Assembly: GCA_033182465.1 (NCBI GenBank) | Contig: CP137321.1 | Span: forward strand, 310,001 to 374,000 | DNA: 64,000 nt | Direction of reading: 5' to 3' | Source: Sanghuangporus weigelae | Taxonomy: Eukaryota > Basidiomycota > Agaricomycetes > Hymenochaetales > Hymenochaetaceae | Shown: one piece after another, positions 12,205 to 22,504 of the stretch | Numbering within the stretch: the stretch's first letter is position 1 | How the letters are laid out: each line of letters starts with the position of its first letter | The notes under the pieces: model-generated | Seen by the model: only the letters and a program-made list of their open reading frames with translations | Told to the model about the DNA's origin: nothing | Databases searched by the model: none | Position numbers and translations under genes: made by a program

Positions 12205-12419
12205 GAAGAAATTTGGCTCTAAGCCAGAAATCTGACCCAAGATTGGGATTTCTGTTATTACATTTGATATCGTTACTGCAGATGTTAATTCTTCTCGTCG
12301 TTTTGAATGCAATGGTCTAGTCTCTACTCTAATCTCTCTCTCGCGAAAATTTGTTAAACATTTTTGGTTTCATTTCTGCATTTCTTCAAGCACAGGAGCA
12401 AAGAATTAATTATAAAAAC
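12205..12419. other. 3' region of RTP1-like gene
   Basis: AT-rich 3' flank, no gene. Confidence 0.4.
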
Positions 12420-12937
12420 CTGGAATAAATCGGTAACTAGATGACAAACAAATTTTGAAATAACAAAAGTGATTTAGATCCCAATTTGGTAAACAAGAAG
12501 ATTTCAAGAAGTAAAGGCTCACATAAAGAAACTGAAATCCCGCAAAGAGAAAGATGCTTACGTTGATGCATTGCAAAAATTTCGTATCATCAAGGAAGAA
12601 ATTTCAAGCTTCTTTTGTAATCTCGTCAAATAAATCTATAATAAGATCTTGGTTATCTTGTACTTTGAAAATTTGGCTTACCAAGACATTCAGCCCACTG
12701 TCACCCGACAACCCACCGATCGCCTACTGTTCGACCGACTTTTTTAATCTTTAACGAGATTACAAAAACAAACTCGAAAATTCCTACTTGACACGATATG
12801 AAGCCTTTGGCAGTGCAGAAGCGTAGGCAACTTTCCTTTATTGGATTTCAGTTTCTTTATGTGGGACTTTTTGAGCACTCTTTGTTTGGTATTTATCAAT
12901 TTGTTTGTCATCTAGTTACCGATTTATTCCGGACCCT
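12420..12937. repeat. Imperfect long inverted repeat (fold-back element), about 0.5 kb
   Basis: The left arm (about 12420-12655) is repeated in reverse on the right (about 12745-12937). The outer 30 bases (12422-12451 against 12901-12930) are a perfect inverted match. A second block, 12518-12540 against 12843-12865, differs at one base. A third, 12615-12628 against 12754-12767, is exact. The rest matches loosely with small gaps, and about 100 bases form the loop. A transcript through it would fold into a long hairpin. Arms this long relative to the loop suggest an inverted duplication or a fold-back/MITE-like element. No clear target-site duplication was found. The left arm also reads as a short Lys-rich open frame (AHIKKLKSRKEKDAYVDAL), so the arms could derive from a gene piece. 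Confidence 0.75.
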
Positions 12938-13442
12938 TTGCCCCCAGTGTAAGCGCAACTCGGGTCGGAGATCGCAAGGGAGTGTGCGAAGGAGACTTGG
13001 CGCGCGAGTTATTCATAACGAACCTTATCCTGGGAGTAAATTGGACGAAGTTGGAGATGCTCCAAGGGGTGGCCAATACAGAAATAATGACAAATATGCC
13101 GGCATAGTTGTTGGGTTGTAGTGCATGCCCGAAGAAGGGGTGCCAGAAGACACGTCCCGAATAGGAAGGTGTAATCTACGCGAGACATAAGAGACGCGGT
13201 GAACGAGCCAGCACGGAGTTTCTGCGCGTTTCACTTAGTACTCCCCACCTTGCAACCACCACCCATAAAGGTACTACCTCGTCTTTCCTCCGGTTGTTAA
13301 CTTTCTCACACCGTTCTTATAGCCCTCTTCTCCCGTGCTCCTCTTTCCAGGTTCTCTTTTTATCATAAACACTCAATAGCGGTCTTCATTTCGGTGTTTG
13401 AATCGCCTATATCATATTTCATTCTACGCCCGAGTCCCTACG
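12938..13442. promoter_or_regulatory. Upstream region of BTB gene
   Basis: About 500 bases between the fold-back and the BTB protein start. CT-rich tracts just before 13400 resemble fungal core promoters. No gene seen. Confidence 0.35.
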
Positions 13443-14843
13443 ATGGGCGATGTTCTCGACGTCGGCTTCAGCGACTTCACTTCAGATTGGGAGAAGGCCG
13501 TGGGTATGGACGATAGGATGCCCGGTCTTGAACTCGACTTGTCCGACACTTCCAACGCAAGCACAGATTCAGACCGTGGTCTCTCTCCCTGTGCAGTTCT
13601 GACTCCTCCTGTGAGTTGCCAATCATCTTTTCTTATCTTTTTTCCCTCTCTCTTTGGGCGCTCTTTCATTGATCTTCTTAATTGATGCTGTCGTGTTGCT
13701 TTCTCGTGTATGCCGGCATCTGCGCCCTCCACCCGTTGAATTTCAAATGTCTATGTTGTTTTTTCGCTGATCCTATCTACACGGCACCGACTGTCATACT
13801 GATACTCAATTCTATTTGTCTCTTTGATAGGATTCTCAAGTAAGCTCACCCGTCGTCGACAATAAGCTGGAAGGTAATACATGTATCTCGGTCTCGACCA
13901 CCTTTTTCCCGCAATCAGATGGCGACCTTGCAACCGACCTTATAATCCTCACCTGCGATTCGGTGTTCTTCTACGTGAATTCAAAACGACTTATCTCTGC
14001 GTCGCGAAATGGTTTCAACAGCCATCTACCGATTGCCCGCGAGAATGCCGATTCAGACCCCATTCTTAATCTGGCGGAGAGCTCGGCCGTAATGAACATC
14101 TTGTTACATTCACTTTACGAGATGTCTTTCGCGCATTATTACCCTTCGCTCGTAGATCTTTCTGCTGCAGTCGCTGCATGCAAAGTATACGGTCTTCCCT
14201 TGAAGAAATACGTTGCTCCCGGCGCTCCTTTATATCAGTCGCTCCTTTCATATGCACCCACAAATCCTATTGATGTATATGCTCTTGCGGCTTCAAATGA
14301 TCTGCCGGATCTTGCAATTACGACATCCTCGCATCTCCTTTCTTTTCAACTCCCCACACTCACCGACGAAATGGCCATGAAGATTGGTCCTGTCTACCTC
14401 AAGAAACTTTTTTTCCTCCATCTTGGCCGAATTGACGCGGTATGTGATGGTTCAGTCCGGTGCTTCTTCCGTAAATGCTTACCTAAGTATAATTTAACTT
14501 CCTTTTCTAGCTAAAACGACTACTTGTCGTCCCACCTCCACCTCACGCTCCAACGCAGATCTGTGATTTTACCGAGCAGAAGTCTGTCACAAGGGCTTGG
14601 TCGCTTGCTACGGCGTACCTGACGTGGGAAGCTCGACCGGATCTGAGCGCCGGTACGATTGAGTCCACGCTCCATCCACTGGCAGAGCGTCTCAGTTGCG
14701 ATCAATGCTGTTCCATGTTACTAGGACGCATTCGTGAGGTTGTAGTTCAATGGTCCATGGTAAAGGTACGTGATTATTCCCTAAGCTCAAGTAGAGATTC
14801 AACTAATACTCGAATGTCTAAACTCATATAGCGCACTATCTGA
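13443..14843 (+). CDS. BTB/POZ-domain protein of the agaric type
   Basis: Exons 13443-13610, 13831-14439, 14511-14765 and 14832-14843 give 347 residues. The first exon is acidic and Ser/Asp-rich. The second carries a BTB/POZ-like core (DLATDLIILTCDSVFFYVNS..RLISASRNGF, then LLHSLYEMSF and LVDLSAAVAACKVYGL). The rest is the helical C-terminal half usual for these mushroom proteins, ending WSMVKRTI. BTB domains mediate dimerisation and cullin-3 or repressor binding; the partner here is unknown. A 45-base stretch at 13874-13918 has splice signals but is also open in frame, so it may be an intron that can be retained (332 aa when removed). The last coding exon is only 12 bases. Confidence 0.65.
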
Positions 14844-15423
14844 ATTTCTTGCCGATTCTCGTCTCTCTCTCTCACCGCTTACTTCAAAACGTACCGGACC
14901 TCTTTTGAGGTCCGAGGAAGTACATCATACGCCACAGACGCTCTGCCGTCTTCTAGATGACTGGCGCGCCGATGCACTATACACGCATCTCGTAATTATC
15001 GGCGCGGTATGCTCTCGTTTACTCCGATCTGCGAAACATCCTGTATTACTACCTGTATTGCATTGCTTCTCTGCCATTGCCTTTGCTTTTTACCCTGATG
15101 ATCCTATGCCTCTGCTGTCGTTTCTTGTCGCACGATACACGTACCTGGCAATTGGGATCCCGGGAAGCGTTTCGGACTACTTTGCCCGAGACACAAGCCT
15201 AGCTTCTCCGGTTGCGTCCCTTTCCTGCTCCACTCTTCTCTTCTTTCATCTCGTCATTTATTGGCCCTTATGCCTCATTTCTTACTTCCGCTGCTTCATG
15301 AACGCCTGTTGCATGATGTATTTTTTTTTGCCAGTGCAACTTTCTTTTTTTAGCTGTCTTTATTGTGGTTCCATTATCTTTTTTTTTCCCTGTCTCCGAG
15401 ATGCAACTCAACCTGTAAATTAA
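14844..15423 (+). other. Unassigned long open frame downstream of the BTB gene
   Basis: A plus-strand frame different from that of the BTB 3' exon stays open from about 14832 to 15423 (about 195 codons). Its first 115 codons look protein-like (TLCRLLDDWRADALYTHL, ARYTYLAIGIPGSV); the rest is T-rich and hydrophobic. No splice combination with a normal-sized intron links it cleanly to the BTB protein. It may be an alternative 3' end, the remnant of a second gene, or chance in a pyrimidine-rich 3' UTR. Confidence 0.25.
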
Positions 15424-17307
15424 GTTTTGCAATTGTAGCACATACACGCATTCCTCGCTGTCTCGTTTTGCACGTTTTATTCTATCATTCTGTTTCGGTT
15501 TTTTCTTCTTTCTGACTCTTGTTGTTATCAATCATCATCATATCGTTTCTCTCTGTGCAACATAGTCATCGCTCGAGTAGTATAGTATCAAAATACATAC
15601 ATGCAATACATATACGACAATGTCTTATCCTATCGTGTACGTGAACAACGGCCGAGATGAAATTGCGGTACATCCGGTCGCCCTGGCGATTTTCGATTTT
15701 ACTCACGCACTAAGTTATGTGCCAGTGCCTGTTGTGGATCCTTCGCGTCCAATCGTATCCATCCTTCTCGTCGCTTCCTGCCAACACCCGACGTGCTGTG
15801 TGTGTATAAGAATCATCCGTGCGCTATGGATACACGTCAATGGCACTGCTGCCCTTACGATTACTATCAGTATCTTAGGTTCAATGTCGTCCAATCCGGG
15901 CTGTAGAGGAGGATAGATGGTAGGATAGGATAGGCTTGGATAGCTAGCCAATCGGCTCTTGTAAGTATGTTGTGGAATAACGGCACTGATACTGTTCATG
16001 GAGCCAATGGTAGCAATCCCGTCTGAGAGATGCAGGCCAATAGGAGATTTTGTACCCATGAGGCATGAAGCCTCTTCTACTTCTGCGTCTGTTCTCGCGA
16101 GTATATTCTTGTTGTAAGCTTGTTTCTATCTATAAGTCATTTTATTTGGATTCCGGATCGTGTTCTGGACTCTATTCCAGAAATAAATAAGGTTTAAAAG
16201 TCTTCACGAGAAGACTCACGCTAACTAGAACATACGTGAGCCCGTTTTGCAATACCCGTGGGCGTAAGGCATTACTAATGTATTCGCCGTGTCTTTTGAA
16301 ATGTGTATGTGTGTGTGTTCAAATAGTTTATGCAAGATATGCTAATTGCCTCTTAGACCAGTACTAGTGGCTTTGCGTCACCATGACGTGTCGTGGAATC
16401 ATATAATATGTAATTCCCCATACCTTGCATGCATGCGCGCTTGTTTCAGTTTGTTTGAAGTCATGAGGTAGATCGTGTGCCGAATGAATTTGTTGATTGA
16501 ATTGCCCCTTTTCCAAATCTAATCTCAACCTTAATGCATTGAATAATGCTTGCGTGGAGGACGTGACAAAATGAATTAATTATGATATTAGAAGGAAGAT
16601 TGGTGTAGAGAATAAAGCGATGGTGATGGTTACGGCCTCGGCGAAATTATGCACAGGTAACTTTGACCACACCGCTAAGTGCATGCTATTGCTGGAAGAA
16701 AAGGAAGAGGGACCCCGAGACGCGGAAGGAAGAACAGTCTAAGTTTTGTACCGACCTGGAGAACGGCGTTTACGCACCGTATTTCGTCGGATTTTCTCCC
16801 CTTTCTTTCGATTCGTCCCGTCCCCTCCTTTGTGGTTGTCGGCGTGCAACCAATGGAAATATGAAATTGAGGGTGATGGATAGCATAACGGTATGCTGGA
16901 TGCTATATATATTATAGGGGTGCCTGAGGTCTTCCTTCACTTTCGATATCGTTTTATCGCCCCTTGGGATTGAGTTGCGGATGCCTTCTGGGCGGGAGTC
17001 GGGTCGACTCTGCTCAATGGGCCGGCGGTGGTGTGAGATGGAGAAACTTGAATCTAGAATTCCTTCCTAACTGTTCGCGCTGAAGACGAAGAGGGAAAGA
17101 TGCATTCTCTGATATATTGCGAGGGAGTACAATGCATTCGTTCACAACAAAAAGAAATGCCGTCGTGAGTGAGAGTGAAGCATTGTGCAGAGCTTCCAGA
17201 AGATGCGGCTAATACGGCTTTAATTCCGCGGTGATCTTTGCTGTGAACCATAGACGGGCATTATTGGCATGGCATATAGGGGCTGGGCACGCAAGATCGA
17301 AGGAAGA
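15424..17307. other. Gene-poor intergenic region
   Basis: About 1.9 kb of AT-rich sequence with several short open frames that lack family features. No tRNA, repeat or transposon end was recognised. Confidence 0.45.
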
Positions 17308-19781
17308 TCAGGCCTCGAGGACACCCAGACGCAGTCGCTTATCGTGCTTAATCTTGTGGATCCCCTCTCTTTTCCCGAACTCTGAATCGTGTAGTTCCTG
17401 AAAGGAAAGTGGTGTGGAGCAACGAGTCAGCAGGTCAGCATTTCTTGATCGAATTATAATAGACAAAAATGGAGTGGAAGACGATCGGATGACGAAGCAG
17501 CTGGCATTCCGCCGGTGAAGAGGAGCACGGGACTCAAATTGGTCCCGGCTCTAGGCGCTTCGCGTTGTTGGGATCAAGAATGCAATGCTTCGCGGGAGAA
17601 CCGCCGTCAGCGCAGCGAGGCGATTCCGCAGCTGATTCTCCAACCAACGTGTGCTCAGGATAGGGTGGTGGAGCGCAGAAGAGATGTGGGGTTGTGGAGA
17701 TGGTTGGATGTAACTAGCAGAGTGCAAGTGGAGAACGGGAAACGCACCATGTTGGCCAGCCGCTTAGCAGTGGCGACGGCGTTCAGTTTCTCAAGCACCC
17801 TTTCCTCTGGTAGCGTTATCTCCTTTAATTTAGTTTCTGTCGATTTCAAACAGAAGAAAAGGATGAGTTGATTGCATTCGGTATCTATATTTAGAAGGCT
17901 TACTAATTCGTCCCTCAACTCTGATCATTCGGTCCTCGTCCCACTCTGTGACGAAGCTCACAGCAAGACCGGTCCGCCCACGCCGAGCCGTACGACCGAC
18001 CCTGTGCGTGTACTCCTCGGGCTCCTGAGGCATATCCCAGTTCACAACTAGAGCAATATCGTCCACGTCTAGACCACGGGCACCAACATCTGTACAAATT
18101 AGCACAGGCACAACACGTGCACGGAATAAACCCAATGCATTGAGACGTGCTCGTTGTGTGAGGCGCGAGTGAAGAGCGGTGCTCCGTATACCGAGAGTCT
18201 GAAGTAGCGTTGCGAGATAGGCGGCCGTTCGCGCTCGTGCGCAGAAGATCATTGTCGGTGGAGGTTGCTCAAGTACGTCCTGGTCGTCTGTACTAGATTT
18301 GCGAGCCTTGGCCGATTTCGTTCTCGCCTTTTTGGATGATTTGACCGGTTCTGGAGGTGCACGCCGAAGGTGCATGATGCTTTCCGGAGGATTGCATAAG
18401 AGATAGAATAGATACGGCTCTCGCACATGTGAGGGAACGAGAAGGTAGAACTGCTCAAGTGTCTCGACGGTCTCTACTCTGCAATGCGTTTCCCATGGTC
18501 ATGAATTCAGTTGCATGAGAAAAGAGTTGTAATTAACTCACGGCGCGGTCATCCTGTGGACAAACGGTTTCTGTTTGCCTGGACGCGGAGGCGCAGCAAT
18601 TAGCTCCTCGATCGATTCGGTCATCGTAGCAGTGAAAAGGCATGTCTGGCGTTCTTTCGGGAGCACTTTAAATAGATACGCTAGTTCGGACGCGAAACTA
18701 GGTGTAAGTAATCGATCTGCTTCATCAAGCACCTATTATATATAAAGCATCGTAGTCAGATTCTAAAAAAAACATTTGCAGCCATGGAAGGGACATACAA
18801 GAAACTTGACTCGAGATAAATCCCATTCGTCACTTGAGCTCTTGAGATGGTCAACAATGCGCCCAGGAGTCGCAACAACGACATGCGGTCGGTTATTCAG
18901 TTCGATGGCTTGGGCGATCATGTCCATTCCGCCGACTATAACGGCCGTTTGGATGTTAAATGGTGCCCCCAGGACGACAAACTGTTCTGAAATTTGAAAC
19001 GCAAGTTCTCTAGAGTACCATAAGTTAAAGGACATTACGTAAAGCAAGGCGAGGCATACCGTGTTGGCGTGAGTACAAGAGCGTATGTTCCATAAGGATC
19101 AACAGACAGTTTTTGTAGAATTGGAAGCGCAAAGGCAATGGTCTTTCCCGAGCCTGTCTTTGCATTTCCAACACAGTCCCTGCCTTCATAGATCCGAGAT
19201 AACGAATGAGAGCTTTATTCAGATACAAATCGGAAGAAGAAATGCATACCAGCTAATAAAGGTGGAATACAAGCTGCCTGAACTTCTGTCGGCGTACGAA
19301 TGGACATGCTCGCTAGAGATGCCACAAGTGCCTTAGACGCTCCAAGATCGGCAAAGGAGGATACGGATCTGGAGGTTGAAGAATCCAATGCCTTGTGTTT
19401 TTCTAGAACACGCGAGTCTCTACGTAGAGATGTTCGAGGCGCCTGCTCATTGCTGGCTCGGGATGGTATATCTTGTTTATCGTCTCGTTCTTCAACTTGT
19501 TCGACCTCGCTCAACGATTCATTGTTCCAGATTTCTGCACTATCGGTGGACTCTATCTCACTGGAAGCATCTGATCCTTCTGAAGACCCATCGGATTCTC
19601 CAGAATCAGCTTGAACGTCCTCCCCATCCTCACCAAACCCAGCGAATGAACCGTCCTTCGCACCTGGTTCTTCTTCAACTTGTAATCTGCGCTTCTTGCG
19701 CCGAGGCTCCGAGCTTTCCAGACGCCGTAAGAGATCATCTGCGCTGAGGTCGTCCAAGTCTCGTAGGTCTTTCTTTGCCAT
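17308..19781 (-). CDS. DBP8: ATP-dependent DEAD-box RNA helicase DBP8 (DDX49-like)
   Basis: Seven exons: 19781-19250, 19183-19060, 19009-18799, 18732-18542, 18478-17904, 17836-17748, 17397-17308 (603 aa). Dbp8 acts in the nucleolus in 40S ribosomal subunit maturation. The acidic, Ser-rich N-terminus is followed by a Q motif ([17 protein letters not shown]), motif I (AKTGSGKT, about residue 185), TPTREL, TPGR, motif II (VLDEADR, residue 290), motif III written TAT (FTATMTE), and in the second lobe [12 protein letters not shown] and [11 protein letters not shown] basic insert ([17 protein letters not shown]) near residue 400 is larger than in yeast. The C-terminal coiled region ([28 protein letters not shown]) matches the DBP8 family and sets the last junction across a 350-base intron, unusually long here. 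The gene is divergent from SUA5. Confidence 0.93.
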
Positions 19782-20034
19782 ATTGTAGAGAACAGACGGT
19801 AATGAACGGAAACGAGATATCGATGTTGTGAAATTTGCTGGTTAGGATTGGACGATCTCTAGTTGTGGCGATCGACGTGATCAGCGCAATTTTTTGACTT
19901 GATCATGACTGACTTCGCCACAGCAAGTTGAGTCGCTCTTCATCATCATGCGCCGAGTATCACTTTGACTTTTCGCCACTCTTGACTACTATCAGGCCTC
20001 AAAATCCTTGACAAATACTTATCATGCCTACTGG
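19782..20034. promoter_or_regulatory. Short bidirectional promoter DBP8/SUA5
   Basis: 253 bases separate the two divergent start codons, so both promoters must lie within it or overlap it. Confidence 0.5.
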
Positions 20035-21369
20035 ATGAACGCACTGTTCAAGTCTCTGCCTCGATTTTCATATATCTTTTCTAGACTTACTCCCCGAAAC
20101 TCAACTGTATTTCTAAAGAAATCTGCCATGGCATCTGATTCCAGTGTTCAGGTCCTACAATGCGACCTCTCGTCTATCTCGTTTCAATGTACCTTGGAGT
20201 CTTCAGAGCTACCGGAAATTTCGTCAGCACGAACACTCGATGCGCTCAAGACAGCAGCTGAGCGTCTCGTGCATCTCGAAGATGTAGTCGCCTTTCCAAC
20301 AGAGACGGTCTACGGACTCGGTGCGAACGCGCTTTCGTCAACGGCAGTATCACGCATCTTTTCTGCAAAGGGCAGACCGCAGGATAACCCACTCATCGTG
20401 CACGTATGCTCATTTCCCATGCTGCGCCGGCTCCTCCCAAGTTCCTACGCTCTCTCGCCGATCTACGAAGCATTGATCAAAGCGTTCTGGCCGGGACCTT
20501 TGACGCTACTATTCCCTGCGGACTCGACTATTGTACCGAGTGCGGTGACGGCGGGACATCCTAGCGTGGCAGTGCGCATGCCATCCCATCCAGTTGCACG
20601 CGCGTTGATAGCGTTCTCGGGTGTACCGCTCGCTGCACCAAGCGCTAATGTCTCCGGCAAGCCGAGTGCTACTCGTGCCGAACACGTATTAGACGACCTT
20701 GGTCGTGCAGGTCGCTTACGATTGATTCTTGATGGTGGGCCTTGTCCGGTCGGTGTTGAAAGCACCGTTGTTGACGGCCTTGGGGATGACGGGAATCTAC
20801 GCGTGTTGAGACCCGGAGGGGTGACTGTCGAAGATTTGGAGCGAGTTGCGCGAAGTCTGGATTTACCTGAGGAGAAGAGGCCAAAAGTTCTGGTCCATCG
20901 ACGAGATTATGAAGACAAGAAGTTAGAGAGTGCTCCGACTACACCTGGGATGAAGTACAGACATTATTCACCCTCAATACCGGTGGTACTGCTTATGACT
21001 ACTTCGAAACCGACGAACTCGCATCCCTCTCTTACGTACCATGACGCACTTGTCTCTATCATCAAGGCTCACCCAAAAGAACACAATGCTGGGCCTCTTA
21101 AGATCGGTCTTCTCGCCACATCCGACTCAACCTTTCTCAATCATCCTCCAAGGCCCCCAGAGCAATTCATGATTGACCATTTCTCGCTCGGTTCTCGCGC
21201 GGACCCTGCAACGAGTGCTGCTCGTCTTTTCGACGGTCTTCTGACGGTCGAGAAGAATGGAGCAGATGTTATCCTTGTAGAGGAGATACCCGAGGATCGG
21301 GAAGGCTTAGCTTTTATGAATCGTGCGAGGAAGGCTGCAGCGACGTTGATTTACGTGCATGACAAGTAG
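20035..21369 (+). CDS. SUA5: Threonylcarbamoyl-AMP synthase (SUA5/YrdC)
   Basis: Intronless, 444 codons from the ATG at 20035. The enzyme makes threonylcarbamoyl-AMP from threonine, bicarbonate and ATP for the universal t6A37 modification of ANN-decoding tRNAs. The YrdC domain (about residues 45-265) shows FPTETVYGLGANAL, the SAKGRPQDNPLIVH signature, WPGPLTLLF, VAVRMPSHPVARAL and APSANVSGKPSAT. The Sua5 linker motif TPGMKYRHYSP and the C-terminal Sua5 domain follow. An in-frame ATG at 20128 would give a form starting MASDSS, 31 residues shorter. The extra N-terminus (FKSLPRFSYIFSRLTPRN..) is basic and lacks acidic residues, like a mitochondrial presequence. Two starts could therefore give mitochondrial and cytosolic forms, as reported for some eukaryotic Sua5/YRDC proteins. 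Confidence 0.95.
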   Translation: MNALFKSLPRFSYIFSRLTPRNSTVFLKKSAMASDSSVQVLQCDLSSISFQCTLESSELPEISSARTLDALKTAAERLVHLEDVVAFPTETVYGLGANALSSTAVSRIFSAKGRPQDNPLIVHVCSFPMLRRLLPSSYALSPIYEALIKAFWPGPLTLLFPADSTIVPSAVTAGHPSVAVRMPSHPVARALIAFSGVPLAAPSANVSGKPSATRAEHVLDDLGRAGRLRLILDGGPCPVGVESTVVDGLGDDGNLRVLRPGGVTVEDLERVARSLDLPEEKRPKVLVHRRDYEDKKLESAPTTPGMKYRHYSPSIPVVLLMTTSKPTNSHPSLTYHDALVSIIKAHPKEHNAGPLKIGLLATSDSTFLNHPPRPPEQFMIDHFSLGSRADPATSAARLFDGLLTVEKNGADVILVEEIPEDREGLAFMNRARKAAATLIYVHDK

Positions 21370-21797
21370 TGATATGTATACAGAGTATCGGCATTTAGAT
21401 TCTCGGTAGATGCCAAACGGCTAATAGTATTCCATCCATCGGATTCGGAACAATGATGCGATCATCAGAAGCTCAACTAACCCATCGACTTCCGTGAATG
21501 AACATCTCCGTTCGGAGCTCAACATGTATTTGCTTTGCATATAGTACACCGATGCAACCTCCTCACGGCACGGAGAGTGGAAATAATGATATTAAATCAA
21601 GCAATCGGCATATCTCATACAGACGAACTCGAGCAAAAATTTAGCAAGCCATAAGTGAATCAACTCGAACACAGCAGGAAGTTTTGAATGAGTAGTGAGG
21701 TCTGCATTCCATCCGCGCAACTTGCGCGAAAGAGCGACGACTTTACACGGCGACCTCTGTATTTTCGGTACACTGCCTCGCAAGCTATAGAATGACC
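21370..21797. other. Intergenic, convergent 3' ends
   Basis: Spacer between the 3' ends of SUA5 and the zinc-knuckle gene. No gene seen. Confidence 0.5.
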
Positions 21798-22504
21798 TCA
21801 ATAATTAGATGTCGCAAACAGAAAACCAGGGGCAGAACGCACATGGCCAGTCCCTTGACATTTATAGCATCTGCGCTTGTCGGGACCCGCATTGGGCACG
21901 GCGTTGGGCGGGGCAAGGCAGTCCCTATCACCGACGTTAGGCCGCCAAACAAATTTGATTTAAATTTGGAATTGACGTACTTGGAAATATGGTTCGGACC
22001 TCCGCAACGGAAACATTTGATGGGAGGGATGGTCGATGTGTTCAGGGCACGACCAGAAGCAGACGCACGGGCTCCCATCATACCAGCGCCGACAGTGCAA
22101 ACACGTGCGACATGACCTGGACGACCACAAGTCTGCGATAGAGAAATGACAAAAATCGCATATAAGCAGCAACAAATAACTTTCTGAATCGATTCTACAT
22201 ACGTAACACTTCTGGCTGTTGCCTTGGACCCTCAATGTAGGGCAGTCAGCCTGAATATGGCCGATACCTCTGCAATAGTAGCATTGCTTCTTCTCAACTG
22301 TCCGTTCCTCCGGGCAGGCCGAAGCCTCGTGACCGGGCTGACGACAGTTGTAGCAGAGACGCTCCTCAGAGGTGCAGGTTTCTGCAATGTGCCCGACTAG
22401 AATAGGAAAGGTCAGGACGGACTGATATGGTACTCACGACTGGGCTGGCTCGACTCACGATTTCCACACTTGTAGCAATTCTTCCGCGAAGCAGGGTAAG
22501 ACAT
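21798..22504 (-). CDS. CCHC zinc-knuckle protein, CNBP/Gis2/Byr3-like
   Basis: Exons 22504-22459, 22396-22203, 22132-21981, 21924-21798 (172 aa). The protein is a row of CX2CX4HX4C knuckles: CYKCGNLGHIAETC, CYNCRQPGHEASAC, CYYCRGIGHIQADC, CYTCGRPGHVARVC and CFRCGGPNHISKDC. Several introns fall inside knuckles, and correct splicing is needed to complete four of them. A sixth unit (CYKCQGTGHV) lacks its last cysteine. A 46-base intron with a CTAAT branch site could instead join GH to a tiny last exon ending at 21785, also without that cysteine. Yeast Gis2 and animal CNBP bind single-stranded nucleic acid and mRNAs and help translation. A Gly/Ala/Ser linker separates knuckles 4 and 5. The family is certain; the exact C-terminus is not. 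Confidence 0.85.

Noticed and set aside
16663-16917. 84-codon plus-strand frame in the gene-poor region
   Set aside because: No splice partners, no motif, and poor composition.
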